Positions 28,141 to 35,207 of a stretch of DNA of 64,000 nucleotides are shown piece after piece. The notes below the pieces were generated by a model, which made no database searches, was not told the DNA's origin, and saw nothing but the letters and a program-made list of their open reading frames with translations. A program made the position numbers and the translations under genes. The stretch spans positions 4,725,215 to 4,789,214 of the forward strand of contig NZ_CP013251.1 in the NCBI RefSeq assembly GCF_001583435.1, written 5' to 3'. Every line of letters starts with the position of its first letter. Positions within the stretch are counted from its first letter, which is position 1. This stretch comes from Endozoicomonas montiporae CL-33 (GTDB lineage: Bacteria > Pseudomonadota > Gammaproteobacteria > Pseudomonadales > Endozoicomonadaceae).

Positions 28141-28234
28141 GCAACTCCTTATGCAAATGAATCAAGCAACTCCTTGTGCTCGGTTTGCTGGCAATTCGTG
28201 CAAATCCTTATGCAAACGAATCGTGCAAATCCTT
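28141..28234. repeat. 35-bp imperfect direct repeat at the recE-recT junction
   Basis: Positions 28141-28175 and 28200-28234 match at about 29 of 35 bases. The right copy encodes the last codons of the RecE-like protein. The left copy carries the recT ribosome binding site. Confidence 0.8.
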
Positions 28235-29152
28235 CTTTGCCCAGTCGGGTAATTCGATGGTGCTGAACTCTTGGGGATAGGCAGGCCAGATACCGGACGC
28301 CTGACATTCAGCGAACTCTTTCAGCAGGCAGTCCATATCGACCCTGCCCAGTTCCAGCATGTCATCAGAGGCCATATACAACCCGATGGCATAGGGCTCT
28401 TCTTTTTCAATGGCTAGCCAGGCGAAACCATTAGCAGGGAGACCGACAGCCCTGCAGCCTTTGAGATACCACGAAGCCTTCATGTGATAGTGATATTTCA
28501 TGATGTCACTCTGGAACCGGTGATACCGGGCATCCACACAGGACTTCAGGTCGAAGACGATGCCCAGATCCTCACGGTAATAGTCCATGCGACCACGGCA
28601 GAGTATGCCGGTGTCGGGATCTTCCCAATAGATAGAACGTTCGGCAACACCACTGGAAAAAGCTGAAGATGCCTTTTGATGGCGAGAGACAGAACCCATG
28701 ACCCCATGGCACAAATCCATATCATTCTCGGACAGGATGGTTCTGCCAGCGACAGCCTTTTCAGCCACCTGATCCCAGAACCGGGTTTGAGGGTCAGCCT
28801 CCAGAATGGCAGCTTTCAGATCGTCTTTTTTCAGCTTGCTGTAACCGGAGATACCCAGTTTTTTACAGTGGGCTTTGAGATGGGTATCCGCCACCGGCAC
28901 CACATCAGCGTACTGCTCATCCATGGGGTTTGGAGCCAGAATGTAGTCCGTTTCGAACCGTTCAGGCTCCAGAACCGCACAATGCAGCGCCTGACCGATT
29001 TCCAGCGCCCGTGTGCGCTTTTCCCGCAACCCATCAAGCCTTGCCTTGCAATGGGCAGGTGAACGCCCCATTTCGACCAGTGTTGAGGCTGACAGCCCTT
29101 CACCGGCATGGTACTCCTGCTCGGGGAGTTGATCATAGATTCCTGATTTCAT
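28208..29152 (-). CDS. recE: RecE-like PD-(D/E)XK exonuclease (exodeoxyribonuclease VIII family)
   Basis: The 314-residue protein resembles the nuclease part of RecE: an N-terminal YHAGEGLSASTLVEMGRSPA and HCKARLDG. The catalytic region has GILCRGRMDYYREDLG and IVFDLKSCVDARY, where Asp and the D-x-K of the nuclease core are seen. E. coli RecE is 866 aa; phage forms of 270-330 aa like this one hold the active domain alone. It makes 3' overhangs for RecT, the next gene. It is probably transcribed leftward from the repressor-controlled region. Confidence 0.88.
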   Translation of the reverse strand: MKSGIYDQLPEQEYHAGEGLSASTLVEMGRSPAHCKARLDGLREKRTRALEIGQALHCAVLEPERFETDYILAPNPMDEQYADVVPVADTHLKAHCKKLGISGYSKLKKDDLKAAILEADPQTRFWDQVAEKAVAGRTILSENDMDLCHGVMGSVSRHQKASSAFSSGVAERSIYWEDPDTGILCRGRMDYYREDLGIVFDLKSCVDARYHRFQSDIMKYHYHMKASWYLKGCRAVGLPANGFAWLAIEKEEPYAIGLYMASDDMLELGRVDMDCLLKEFAECQASGIWPAYPQEFSTIELPDWAKKDLHDSFA

Positions 29153-29215
29153 AATGAACTCCTTTTCATGATGTCTTCTCTACCTTAGAACTCTATTTAA
29201 GTTATATCAAATGAA

Positions 29216-29224
29216 ATAACGTTT
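29216..29224. promoter_or_regulatory. Candidate repressor operator upstream of the recE operon
   Basis: ATAACGTTT lies in the repressor-recE gap. Its complement AAACGTTAT recurs at 30160-30168, with the variants AAACGTATT at 30038-30046 and AAACGTAAT at 30323-30331 in the large operator region. The assignment to the CI-like repressor is inferred. Confidence 0.4.
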
Positions 29225-29281
29225 AAAATGAGTTAAAAAAAGGCTGGATAACTCAGCCTCTTGTAAAACACTGTGAGTCAA

Positions 29282-29965
29282 TCAGTTGTATCTATAACCT
29301 GAAAAAATAATTCTGCCAGCCAAGATTACAGTTTTGGAATCAGTACTCGTTGTTTGTGGAATCGCTAGCGTACCTCCCGGAAAAACCTGTATCTTAACTT
29401 CTAAAAGGCGTTTTTCATTCGGCATGGAGAGGTCTAAATTTCTGATGAAACTTGCATTTCCATCAGTGGCTAATTGTCTGATATCTACAAGCCCACTGTC
29501 AGGAAATACACAAACAACATAGTCATTATTTTGATAAGACCCTGCCGGATCAACAAATAGCACACAGCCAGCAGAAAAATTATACAAAGGAGTAACAAGC
29601 TGAATTGAATAGGCCTTGTCTGAGTGCTCAGTCGGACATCTGTACAGCTGATCAATCATGACAGGCTCAAAGTTCGGATCAAGAGCCAGTTGCTTGATTG
29701 TATCCATGTCATAGAGTGGAAGAGGGGCACCTTGGTTAACGACATCAACACCTACGCCTCTTATTTGCCCTATTCCCCGTTCCAACCAGCGAGCATCGAC
29801 ATTCAGCACATCTGCAAGAGCAAGCAGGTACTTTGACGATTTATTTCTGCCAGATTCTATGTCGTTGATATTGCCTTGCCTGGCTCCGACTCTGTCAGCC
29901 AAAGCCGCCTGAGTCAGACCACGTTGTTTACGCACCGCTTTCAGGCGCTCGCCGAGCGTAGACAT
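29282..29965 (-). CDS. CI-like phage repressor with S24/LexA-type C-terminal domain
   Basis: The 227-residue protein has an N-terminal HTH_3 domain (TLGERLKAVRKQRGLTQAAL, then ADRVGARQGNINDIESGRNK). Its C-terminal domain resembles S24 peptidases (VLFVDPAGSYQNNDYVVCVF, then VILAGRIIFSGYRYN). The usual catalytic Ser (in a G-x-S-M motif) is replaced by VTPLYNF, and the catalytic Lys position reads IRQL, so self-cleavage may be lost. It should maintain lysogeny by binding the divergent region upstream. It is transcribed away from the rightward early genes. Confidence 0.88.
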   Translation of the reverse strand: MSTLGERLKAVRKQRGLTQAALADRVGARQGNINDIESGRNKSSKYLLALADVLNVDARWLERGIGQIRGVGVDVVNQGAPLPLYDMDTIKQLALDPNFEPVMIDQLYRCPTEHSDKAYSIQLVTPLYNFSAGCVLFVDPAGSYQNNDYVVCVFPDSGLVDIRQLATDGNASFIRNLDLSMPNEKRLLEVKIQVFPGGTLAIPQTTSTDSKTVILAGRIIFSGYRYN

Positions 29966-30187
29966 CGCCTTTCTCCATTTTCTGTTCTATGCCTTCAAGT
30001 CTGCAAAGAGACAAAATAAACGCAAAATCATTATTTTAAACGTATTTTAATAAGCAGAAGCTTATCATAGATTCCGTAAAGTGTTAGTAATACTAACGTC
30101 AGAAATTGGCTCATCCTCATCAACAGGCTTCAGAGAAAATAACGCTCAATGTCATAAAAAAACGTTATAAAGCATACTATTACGTTC

Positions 30188-30208
30188 AAGTTTAACTGCG
30201 TTAAACTT
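30188..30208. promoter_or_regulatory. Perfect palindromic operator candidate
   Basis: AAGTTTAAC and GTTAAACTT are separated by TGC and centred in the divergent control region. Confidence 0.6.
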
Positions 30209-30367
30209 ATTATCTCTTACATTTGTACAATGCACTTACGTGAGATGTAAAGGTTCACCTTCCACAGGTCTAATTTCTCTGTCGTATATCTACAGATAAA
30301 AGAGTTCATTTTTCAAACATTCAAACGTAATAGAGTTTCATTACTACGTATAATATTTATTTTTGCG

Positions 30368-30396
30368 TTGACATAAAGCTTCTTTACCATTTAAAA
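30368..30396 (+). promoter_or_regulatory. Rightward early promoter (PR-like)
   Basis: A perfect -35 TTGACA (30368-30373), a 17-bp spacer and TTAAAA (30391-30396) lie 37 bp before the first rightward gene. Confidence 0.65.
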
Positions 30397-30433
30397 AAGA
30401 GTAATCCTTTCAATCGATATCAGGATCGCTCAA

Positions 30434-30673
30434 ATGGACTTTAGGGATCAGAAGTTCAGACGTAGCCCATCAATACCTGAAGTTGTGCGTTTCGTATGTA
30501 AGCACGAAGGGCATACCTCTCGTGAAATTGCTGCCCTAGAAGGGCTCGATAAATACGCTGTAGCTGAAAGCCTCTTGATTGCTAAGCAGCAAGGACTGAT
30601 AAAAAACGGCTTGGCTCGGCAGTGCAATATTCAAAATGTCCGAGTAGCCACCTGGTGGCCAGCCAATGAGTAA
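30434..30673 (+). CDS. Small winged-helix DNA-binding protein (Cro position)
   Basis: The 79-residue protein has a helix-turn-helix/winged-helix pattern (EVVRFVCKHEGHTSREIAAL, then EGLDKYAVAESLLIAKQQGL, IKNG). It is the first gene rightward from the control region, the place of Cro in lambda, but it is not a recognisable Cro. It overlaps the next gene by 8 bp. Confidence 0.7.
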   Translation: MDFRDQKFRRSPSIPEVVRFVCKHEGHTSREIAALEGLDKYAVAESLLIAKQQGLIKNGLARQCNIQNVRVATWWPANE

Positions 30674-31142
30674 CGAACCGGAAATCATCGAGCTGCTGGG
30701 CACTCAAACCACCCTGAAACTGGAGCAAACGCTCGGCGGTCAGCGGAAATACATTGCAGCGAAACCTACTCCTGAATCCTCAATAGTCAATGTCATCGGT
30801 ATGGAAGCGGCGATAAAACTCGCTACCCGGTTCGGAGGCATGCTGCTCTACATTCCGCAACACCTTGCAGCAAGGCAGCGAAATCAGGAAATAACCCTCG
30901 CCGTTTGGTCTGGTGAGCATAAGCAACTAATTGGTCAGCGTTTTGGATTGGTAGAGCGAACCATAAGAAAAGTGGTTCAGGGGGATAACCACCCTCGTTT
31001 CGGTTTGTCATGTCGCTTACTCAGAGCGCAAACGCAGGGATACATGGATGGCAGACAGCAACCAAAACGAGCTGGAAAAGAGTCTGGCGGTATTGGAACA
31101 CCGGGTCAGCGAACTGGAAAGCACGCCCCCAAGAGTCATTAA
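30666..31142 (+). CDS. Mor/C-type transcription regulator-like protein
   Basis: The 158-residue frame has a central segment similar to the Mor activator family of Mu-like phages: AIKLATRFGGMLLYIP, then HKQLIGQRFGLVERTIRKVV as the helix-turn-helix. The last 35 codons overlap the start of the next gene by 95 bp and have an unstructured, basic composition. In Mu, Mor activates middle genes. Here it is likely an early regulator, but the target is unknown. Confidence 0.65.
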   Translation: MSNEPEIIELLGTQTTLKLEQTLGGQRKYIAAKPTPESSIVNVIGMEAAIKLATRFGGMLLYIPQHLAARQRNQEITLAVWSGEHKQLIGQRFGLVERTIRKVVQGDNHPRFGLSCRLLRAQTQGYMDGRQQPKRAGKESGGIGTPGQRTGKHAPKSH

Positions 31143-31386
31143 TCTTGAGCAGACTGTCGGGCAGCTTGAGGTTCAGTTTAAAACCATGAACGACGACATC
31201 AGCGAGATCAAAAAGGAAAGCAAAGAGACTCATAAGCTGGTGGCTAGCCTGGGCGAAGATGTCAGAAAACTGTTTTATACCGGAGTCGTTCTCGCCAGTG
31301 TTGCAAGCACTTTATTACTGGGGCTGAAGCTGTACGACACCTGGCAATCAATACAACAGCGAAATGCAACGGAATTGCAGCAATGA
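31048..31386 (+). CDS. Coiled-coil membrane protein of the lysis cassette
   Basis: The 112-residue protein has a heptad-rich coiled coil (SLAVLEHRVSELEST, then INLEQTVGQLEVQFKTMNDD) and one C-terminal membrane segment (VVLASVASTLLLGLKLY). Similar small phage proteins sit beside endolysin and holin genes. Its exact role (accessory holin or inner-membrane spanin) is not clear. Its stop overlaps the next start (ATGA). Confidence 0.7.
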   Translation: MADSNQNELEKSLAVLEHRVSELESTPPRVINLEQTVGQLEVQFKTMNDDISEIKKESKETHKLVASLGEDVRKLFYTGVVLASVASTLLLGLKLYDTWQSIQQRNATELQQ

Positions 31387-31823
31387 AACATCTGGGTGAA
31401 ATCCGGGGGTGGCGTAACAATAACCCCGGTAACATAAAGCATGGCGACCCATGGCTGGGCTTGCAGTCAACACAAACGGATGATGTGTTCTGCCAGTATA
31501 TCTCCCCTGAGTACGGCATCAGGGCGATGGCTCGCATTCTTCAGAACTATTACCACCGGCATAAACTCAAAACCCTTCAAGACATTATCAAACGCTGGGC
31601 TCCTCCCAGTGAAAACGATACTGACGCTTATATTCGTTCAGTCAGTCATCGACTGGGACTGGCGCACGATCAGCGACTACCTGCAGGTATCACTCATATT
31701 TTGAATCCCCTGATGAAAGCGATCATTCACCACGAACTGGGCTGCCAGCCTTATAGCGACTGGTTAATTGACGTGGGGATTACTTGGGAGCAACAAGGCG
31801 TACCGCACCGGATTATTCATTAA
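31383..31823 (+). CDS. Phage lysozyme/structural P5-like peptidoglycan hydrolase
   Basis: The 146-residue protein opens with GWRNNNPGNIKHGDPWLGLQ, followed by FCQYISPEYGIRAMARILQN and RWAPPSENDTDAYI. This pattern is known from phage proteins annotated as structural protein P5 or virion lysins. Between a coiled-coil membrane protein and a holin it is best read as the endolysin. No signal peptide is seen, so it would need the holin for release. Confidence 0.75.
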   Translation: MKHLGEIRGWRNNNPGNIKHGDPWLGLQSTQTDDVFCQYISPEYGIRAMARILQNYYHRHKLKTLQDIIKRWAPPSENDTDAYIRSVSHRLGLAHDQRLPAGITHILNPLMKAIIHHELGCQPYSDWLIDVGITWEQQGVPHRIIH

Positions 31824-31837
31824 GAAAAGGAACTCTG

Positions 31838-32329
31838 ATGAATTTCAGCAAAATCGCCAGTGGGCTGTCCAACGTCCTGACCGGAGGACTGGCCGACACC
31901 GTCTACGATGCCATTAAAACCTACTTTCCTCCCGACATGCCTATGGAAGAAAAAGGCAAGATCATGCTCGACCTGAAACGACTGGAGCTGGAAAAGAAGC
32001 AGCAGTCAGACCAGGTACTGCTGGATGCCGAGCGTGAAATTACCCAGCGGATCAGTGAACTGGAAGGTACCGCTAAAGACCTTCGAAGCCTGCCCATTGT
32101 CGGACGAATGGTTTTATTTGCCAGGGGAAGCCAGCGACCTATCTGGGGCTTTTACACAATCTGGCTCGACTACCAATGGTTCACCAGCTGGACACTCTCC
32201 GAATACCAACAAAAAGCCCTGATTGCCATCAACCTTTTAGTGCTTGGTTTTCTGTTTGGTGAGCGAGCAGTCAAGAACGTTGCACCCTGGTTAATTCAGG
32301 CCATAGAGAAGCGCAAGGAAAGCGCGTGA
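31838..32329 (+). CDS. Holin, 3-TM (GTA_holin_3TM) family
   Basis: I use the ATG at 31838 with AAGGAA upstream (163 aa); the frame opens at 31784. It has an amphipathic N-terminus (SKIASGLSNVLTGGLADTVY), a charged middle (GKIMLDLKRLELEKKQQSDQ) and C-terminal membrane segments (IWGFYTIWLDYQWF, LIAINLLVLGFLFGERAVKN), as in the 3-TM holin family. It would form the lysis pore. The lysis genes sit early in the rightward operon, which is unusual. Confidence 0.78.
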   Translation: MNFSKIASGLSNVLTGGLADTVYDAIKTYFPPDMPMEEKGKIMLDLKRLELEKKQQSDQVLLDAEREITQRISELEGTAKDLRSLPIVGRMVLFARGSQRPIWGFYTIWLDYQWFTSWTLSEYQQKALIAINLLVLGFLFGERAVKNVAPWLIQAIEKRKESA

Positions 32330-32448
32330 TTTAGCAACAACAGAATAGCCCAGCGGGAGGTGGCGCTAATAACACCCGCAGTCGTGCCAGAAGACTCCAA
32401 CCGGCAACTTTCTGGTGAGCGATGGCAGAGCATACTGCCTTAACAAAC

Positions 32449-32474
32449 CGGAGGGTACCCCCCCGGCACCCTCC
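32449..32474 (+). terminator. Hairpin after the lysis cassette
   Basis: CGGAGGGT (32449-32456) pairs with ACCCTCCG (32467-32474) around an 11-nt C-rich loop. A U-tract is absent, so termination is uncertain. The rest of 32330-32503 holds no gene. Confidence 0.5.
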
Positions 32475-32503
32475 GTTAAATAACAACAAGAATGGAGTCA
32501 GCC

Positions 32504-32809
32504 ATGAAAGCCAAGCGCAAGGTTCAAATTCCCCTGCGGTTTTTCCACTTTCCGGAACTGTTCTACCTGAACAGAGATACCAAACTCCCCGTTCGACTCA
32601 CACTGCTGGGTCTGCTTTATGTGGCAGACGAGGATGGATGGTTTGAGTGGAACCCGCCCGCTATCCAAAAAGCACTGGATGGCTTTTTGATTCATGAAGA
32701 CCCGACGCCTTCTATGGAGGTCATGGTGATGGAAAACATCATCACAGACGTCCAGAAGCGCAATGGCAAAACACAAGCCCGGATCGCAGAGAAGTATAGG
32801 AGTGAGTAG
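32504..32809 (+). CDS. Small phage protein, first of three winged-helix-like neighbours
   Basis: The ATG at 32504 has GGAG 6 nt upstream, giving 101 aa. The opening (PLRFFHFPELFYLNRDTKLP, then LTLLGLLYVADEDGWFEWNP) has the same plan as the next two products: an aromatic pair, PE, helix, then a strand with G-x-F. I take it as a DnaD/replication-initiator-like winged-helix domain of unknown role. It is part of the replication operon. Confidence 0.6.
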   Translation: MKAKRKVQIPLRFFHFPELFYLNRDTKLPVRLTLLGLLYVADEDGWFEWNPPAIQKALDGFLIHEDPTPSMEVMVMENIITDVQKRNGKTQARIAEKYRSE

Positions 32810-32811
32810 GC

Positions 32812-33123
32812 ATGAAAAATAGAGAGAACCCCATATCCGCCTCATTTTTTGCAGATCCGGAAATTACAGCGTTGAGCAAGGAGGCCAAGCTGATCGCTGT
32901 TTATTTGGTTCTTTATTCGCACTCAAAAAAAAGCAGATCGTTTTATATGCCATCGGAACATTTGGAATTATTACTGGGATTGAATGTGGCGAGTACCCCA
33001 GAAGACCTCGGGGAAGTTGAAGATGCATTAAATGAATTGTCCACCAGAAAACTCGTGGAATATGACGGTGACAATTGCTTAACGGTTACCAGTAACTGGT
33101 TTAGCGACAGTGACGGAGAGTGA
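32812..33123 (+). CDS. Small phage protein, second winged-helix-like neighbour
   Basis: The 103-residue protein has SASFFADPEITALSKEAKLI, then SRSFYMPSEHLELLLGL, ALNELSTRKLVEYDGDNC, a winged-helix layout. It starts 2 bp after the previous stop and ends 3 bp before the O-like gene, so the three are tightly coupled. Function unknown; a role in replication initiation is inferred from position. Confidence 0.65.
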   Translation: MKNRENPISASFFADPEITALSKEAKLIAVYLVLYSHSKKSRSFYMPSEHLELLLGLNVASTPEDLGEVEDALNELSTRKLVEYDGDNCLTVTSNWFSDSDGE

Positions 33124-33126
33124 GAG

Positions 33127-34251
33127 ATGAGAGAGTACTCAAAGTTACATTCTTCGTTTTGGGTTAACCCGGAAATTTTATCCATGTCGGAAGACGGACG
33201 AACGCTCTTCTTTTTTCTGTTAACAAACCCCCATGGGAACTCAGCAGGACTGTTTTTTGCCCCCGTTCAAATGCTCCAAGGATACCTTCTTTGGGATACA
33301 GACAGGGTGAAAGAAGCCCGTTCGGAGGGGCTTCGAAGGGGCTTCTTCAACCTTTCAGAGGACGAAAACTGGATAATTATTAATCGATATTTAAAGTTTA
33401 ATCCTATCGATTCCATCAACAATTTAAAAAACATCATAAAAATTCTCGACAATTTGCCATCTGTTCGCATCGACGCCTCGCAAATGTTCAGTTTGCTCAA
33501 GGAAAAAATGAACGAATACAAAGAAAGCGAGGAAAAACAGTATCTTGAAGACCAGATAGAGCTATTAAAAAAGCGCTTTGAACCCCCTTCGAAGGGGCTT
33601 ATTGAAGTGAAAAAAAGTCAAAACAACCCCCTTCGAAGCACAGAGACAGAGACAGAGACAGAGACAGAGACAGAGACAGAGACAGAGACAGAGACAGAGA
33701 CAGAAAAAAATAAACAGCCAGTGTCTGACGACACTCGTCGAGCTAACGCTCAACCTTCCCCTGAACCGGCACCTGAACCGGATGTGGTCGAAGGTGAACT
33801 TCTGCATCACGACCATCCGCCACCAGACAGCAAACCCAAACGTGACTCACCAGAGCTGGTCAGGGAGGTGTTCTGCTTCTGGCAGGAAGCACTCAAACAC
33901 CCGCAAGCCAGGCTGGACGACAAGCGCAAAAAAAATATTCGGGCAGCACTGAAAATGGGCTATTCGGTCAACGACCTGAAAACCGCCATCCTCGGCTGCA
34001 GCCTGACCCCGTTCAACATGGGTGACAACGAGCAAGGACAGAAGTACGACGGGCTCCATGTAATTCTCAAAAGTGCAGACCAGATCGACAGGTTCATCCA
34101 CAACGCTGTCCATCGGGGAGAAATTCATGACAACCAACAACGATACGCAGAACACCATGGAGCTAATCCCGTCTTCTCCGACAGAGACTACGACCTTAGC
34201 GACACCAGCTGGCTCAACGACCCCGGACGTCCCCCACCCGCAGGAGAGTAG
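33127..34251 (+). CDS. Phage replication protein O-like (DnaD-type N-terminus)
   Basis: The 374-residue protein has a winged-helix N-terminus (HSSFWVNPEILSMSEDGRTL, then GLRRGFFNLSEDENWIIINR) and a linker with about eleven Thr-Glu repeats (about 175-196). A C-terminal domain (EVFCFWQEALKHPQARLDDK, ALKMGYSVNDLKTAILGCSL, DGLHVILKSADQIDRF) is found in phage replication/DnaD-like proteins. Followed by a P-like gene, it is most likely the origin-binding initiator. Its coding DNA contains three TTCGAAG-type GC-rich repeats and a hexamer array, a plausible replication origin as in lambda O. Confidence 0.8.
   Translation: MREYSKLHSSFWVNPEILSMSEDGRTLFFFLLTNPHGNSAGLFFAPVQMLQGYLLWDTDRVKEARSEGLRRGFFNLSEDENWIIINRYLKFNPIDSINNLKNIIKILDNLPSVRIDASQMFSLLKEKMNEYKESEEKQYLEDQIELLKKRFEPPSKGLIEVKKSQNNPLRSTETETETETETETETETETETEKNKQPVSDDTRRANAQPSPEPAPEPDVVEGELLHHDHPPPDSKPKRDSPELVREVFCFWQEALKHPQARLDDKRKKNIRAALKMGYSVNDLKTAILGCSLTPFNMGDNEQGQKYDGLHVILKSADQIDRFIHNAVHRGEIHDNQQRYAEHHGANPVFSDRDYDLSDTSWLNDPGRPPPAGE
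33332..33638. repeat. Iteron-like repeats inside the O-like gene, candidate phage origin
   Basis: TTCGAAGGGGCTT occurs at 33333-33344 (one base shorter at the left) and at 33588-33600. The inverted arm CCCCCTTCGAAG occurs at 33583-33594 and again at 33627-33638. The copies flank an AT-rich stretch (33370-33450). In lambda the origin iterons lie inside gene O next to an AT-rich segment. Confidence 0.5.
33641..33704. repeat. Hexanucleotide array (CAGAGA)n in the O-like gene
   Basis: About ten perfect copies of CAGAGA encode alternating Thr-Glu. Copy-number change would alter linker length but not frame. Confidence 0.95.
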
Positions 34252-34918
34252 CCGTCTGACAGGCAAGACAGTGAATTATTTTTTCTTCCGGCTGAAACGC
34301 ACCTACGGAGCAGATTACAAGGTGAAGTTTCCCAATGACCGGACGGAGGATACTGCCAAGGCCGAGTGGCATGACCAGATCGCCCAGCTGACCCGACCAC
34401 AGATCGATGCCGGGTTTGTCAGGATGCGACAGCTGATGACCGAGGAACCGGAGAAATGGCGTTTTCCCAACGTGGCCAAGGCGATTCATCTGTGCAAACC
34501 CAGACCGGAGGATTACGGCATGCCACCCGTTGACCGGGCATGGCGGGAAGTGGAAGAACACAGCCATGAACCACTGGAGCACAATTGGTCGCACCGGGGA
34601 GTCTACATAGCGGGTCACTACACCGGCTGGTTTGATATCCGCAACGAGGAAAACCGCTTCGAGCGACAAACGCTGAAGAAAAAATTCATCGTGGAGTACC
34701 ACCGTGTGGTGATGCGAATTTTTACCACCGGGCAAACGGAACCTGCCCAGGCACTGGAGCACCAGCAAACGACGTTGAGTGAAGCAGAGAAGTCTAACCG
34801 CTACCACGAACGAGAGCTGGAACAGACCATGATCCGGCAAGGGATTCACCCCAGAGCAGGCAGGAACAAGAGCCGTGAACGACTTCAGTCGCTCGGTTTC
34901 TTGTTGAAAAAGAGCTGA
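34127..34918 (+). CDS. Phage replication protein P-like (helicase loader)
   Basis: The ATG at 34127 has GGAG 7 nt upstream, giving 263 aa and overlapping the O-like gene. It has the gpP pattern: VNYFFFRLKRTYGADYKVKF, WHDQIAQLTRPQIDAGFVRM, EEPEKWRFPNVAKAIHLC, EDYGMPPVDRAWREVEE and WSHRGVYIAGHYTGWFDI. Lambda P recruits DnaB helicase to the O-bound origin. Order O-P supports the call. Confidence 0.85.
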   Translation: MTTNNDTQNTMELIPSSPTETTTLATPAGSTTPDVPHPQESSRLTGKTVNYFFFRLKRTYGADYKVKFPNDRTEDTAKAEWHDQIAQLTRPQIDAGFVRMRQLMTEEPEKWRFPNVAKAIHLCKPRPEDYGMPPVDRAWREVEEHSHEPLEHNWSHRGVYIAGHYTGWFDIRNEENRFERQTLKKKFIVEYHRVVMRIFTTGQTEPAQALEHQQTTLSEAEKSNRYHERELEQTMIRQGIHPRAGRNKSRERLQSLGFLLKKS

Positions 34919-34937
34919 AAGGGCTCAAGGAGGGCAT

Positions 34938-35207
34938 ATGAACCTGACGGAACAGGACAAAGAACTTCTGGAACGCCAGATCGGTGATTCTGTAAACATC
35001 AATCGACTGGCGAACGAAAAAACGCCCGATGAGCTGGCAGGCATGGCAGTCGTGCATACGCTGGACTTTCGCCGCCTGCTTGGATCGTTGGAATGCGTCC
35101 AGATGTACCTCGAAACAGGCAAGATCAGCGAAGCCCATAAGCTGGTCAACGAAGCTGTGGAATTTTACCACTTGGTCGGCAATGTCAGGACGAGGGAGAT
35201 GGCATGA
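34938..35207 (+). CDS. Small phage protein of unknown function
   Basis: The 89-residue protein (MNLTEQDKELLERQIGDS, then MAVVHTLDFRRLLGSLECVQ, ISEAHKLVNEAVEFYHLV) is all-helical by eye and has no family I know. AAGGAGGGC precedes the ATG. Its stop overlaps the sigma-factor start (ATGA), so it is coupled to it. It could be a partner (for example an anti-sigma) of that factor, but this is only positional inference. Confidence 0.6.
   Translation: MNLTEQDKELLERQIGDSVNINRLANEKTPDELAGMAVVHTLDFRRLLGSLECVQMYLETGKISEAHKLVNEAVEFYHLVGNVRTREMA

Larger units (their letters stand above)
29966..30433. promoter_or_regulatory. Divergent early-control (operator) region of the prophage
   Basis: The 468 AT-rich bp between the repressor and the first rightward gene hold no gene. 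It contains a perfect 9-bp inverted repeat with a 3-bp centre (AAGTTTAAC-TGC-GTTAAACTT, 30188-30208), three AAACGT-type sites and a rightward promoter at 30368-30396. This is the expected place for the PR/PRM-like promoters and their operators. Confidence 0.7.

Noticed and set aside
30281..30299. LexA-like sequence in the prophage control region (CTGT...ACAG)
   Set aside because: The spacing is 9 instead of 8, and the partner half does not fit a functional LexA site.
33641..33704. Repeat array considered as CRISPR
   Set aside because: Units are 6 bp with no spacers. It is a coding microsatellite.
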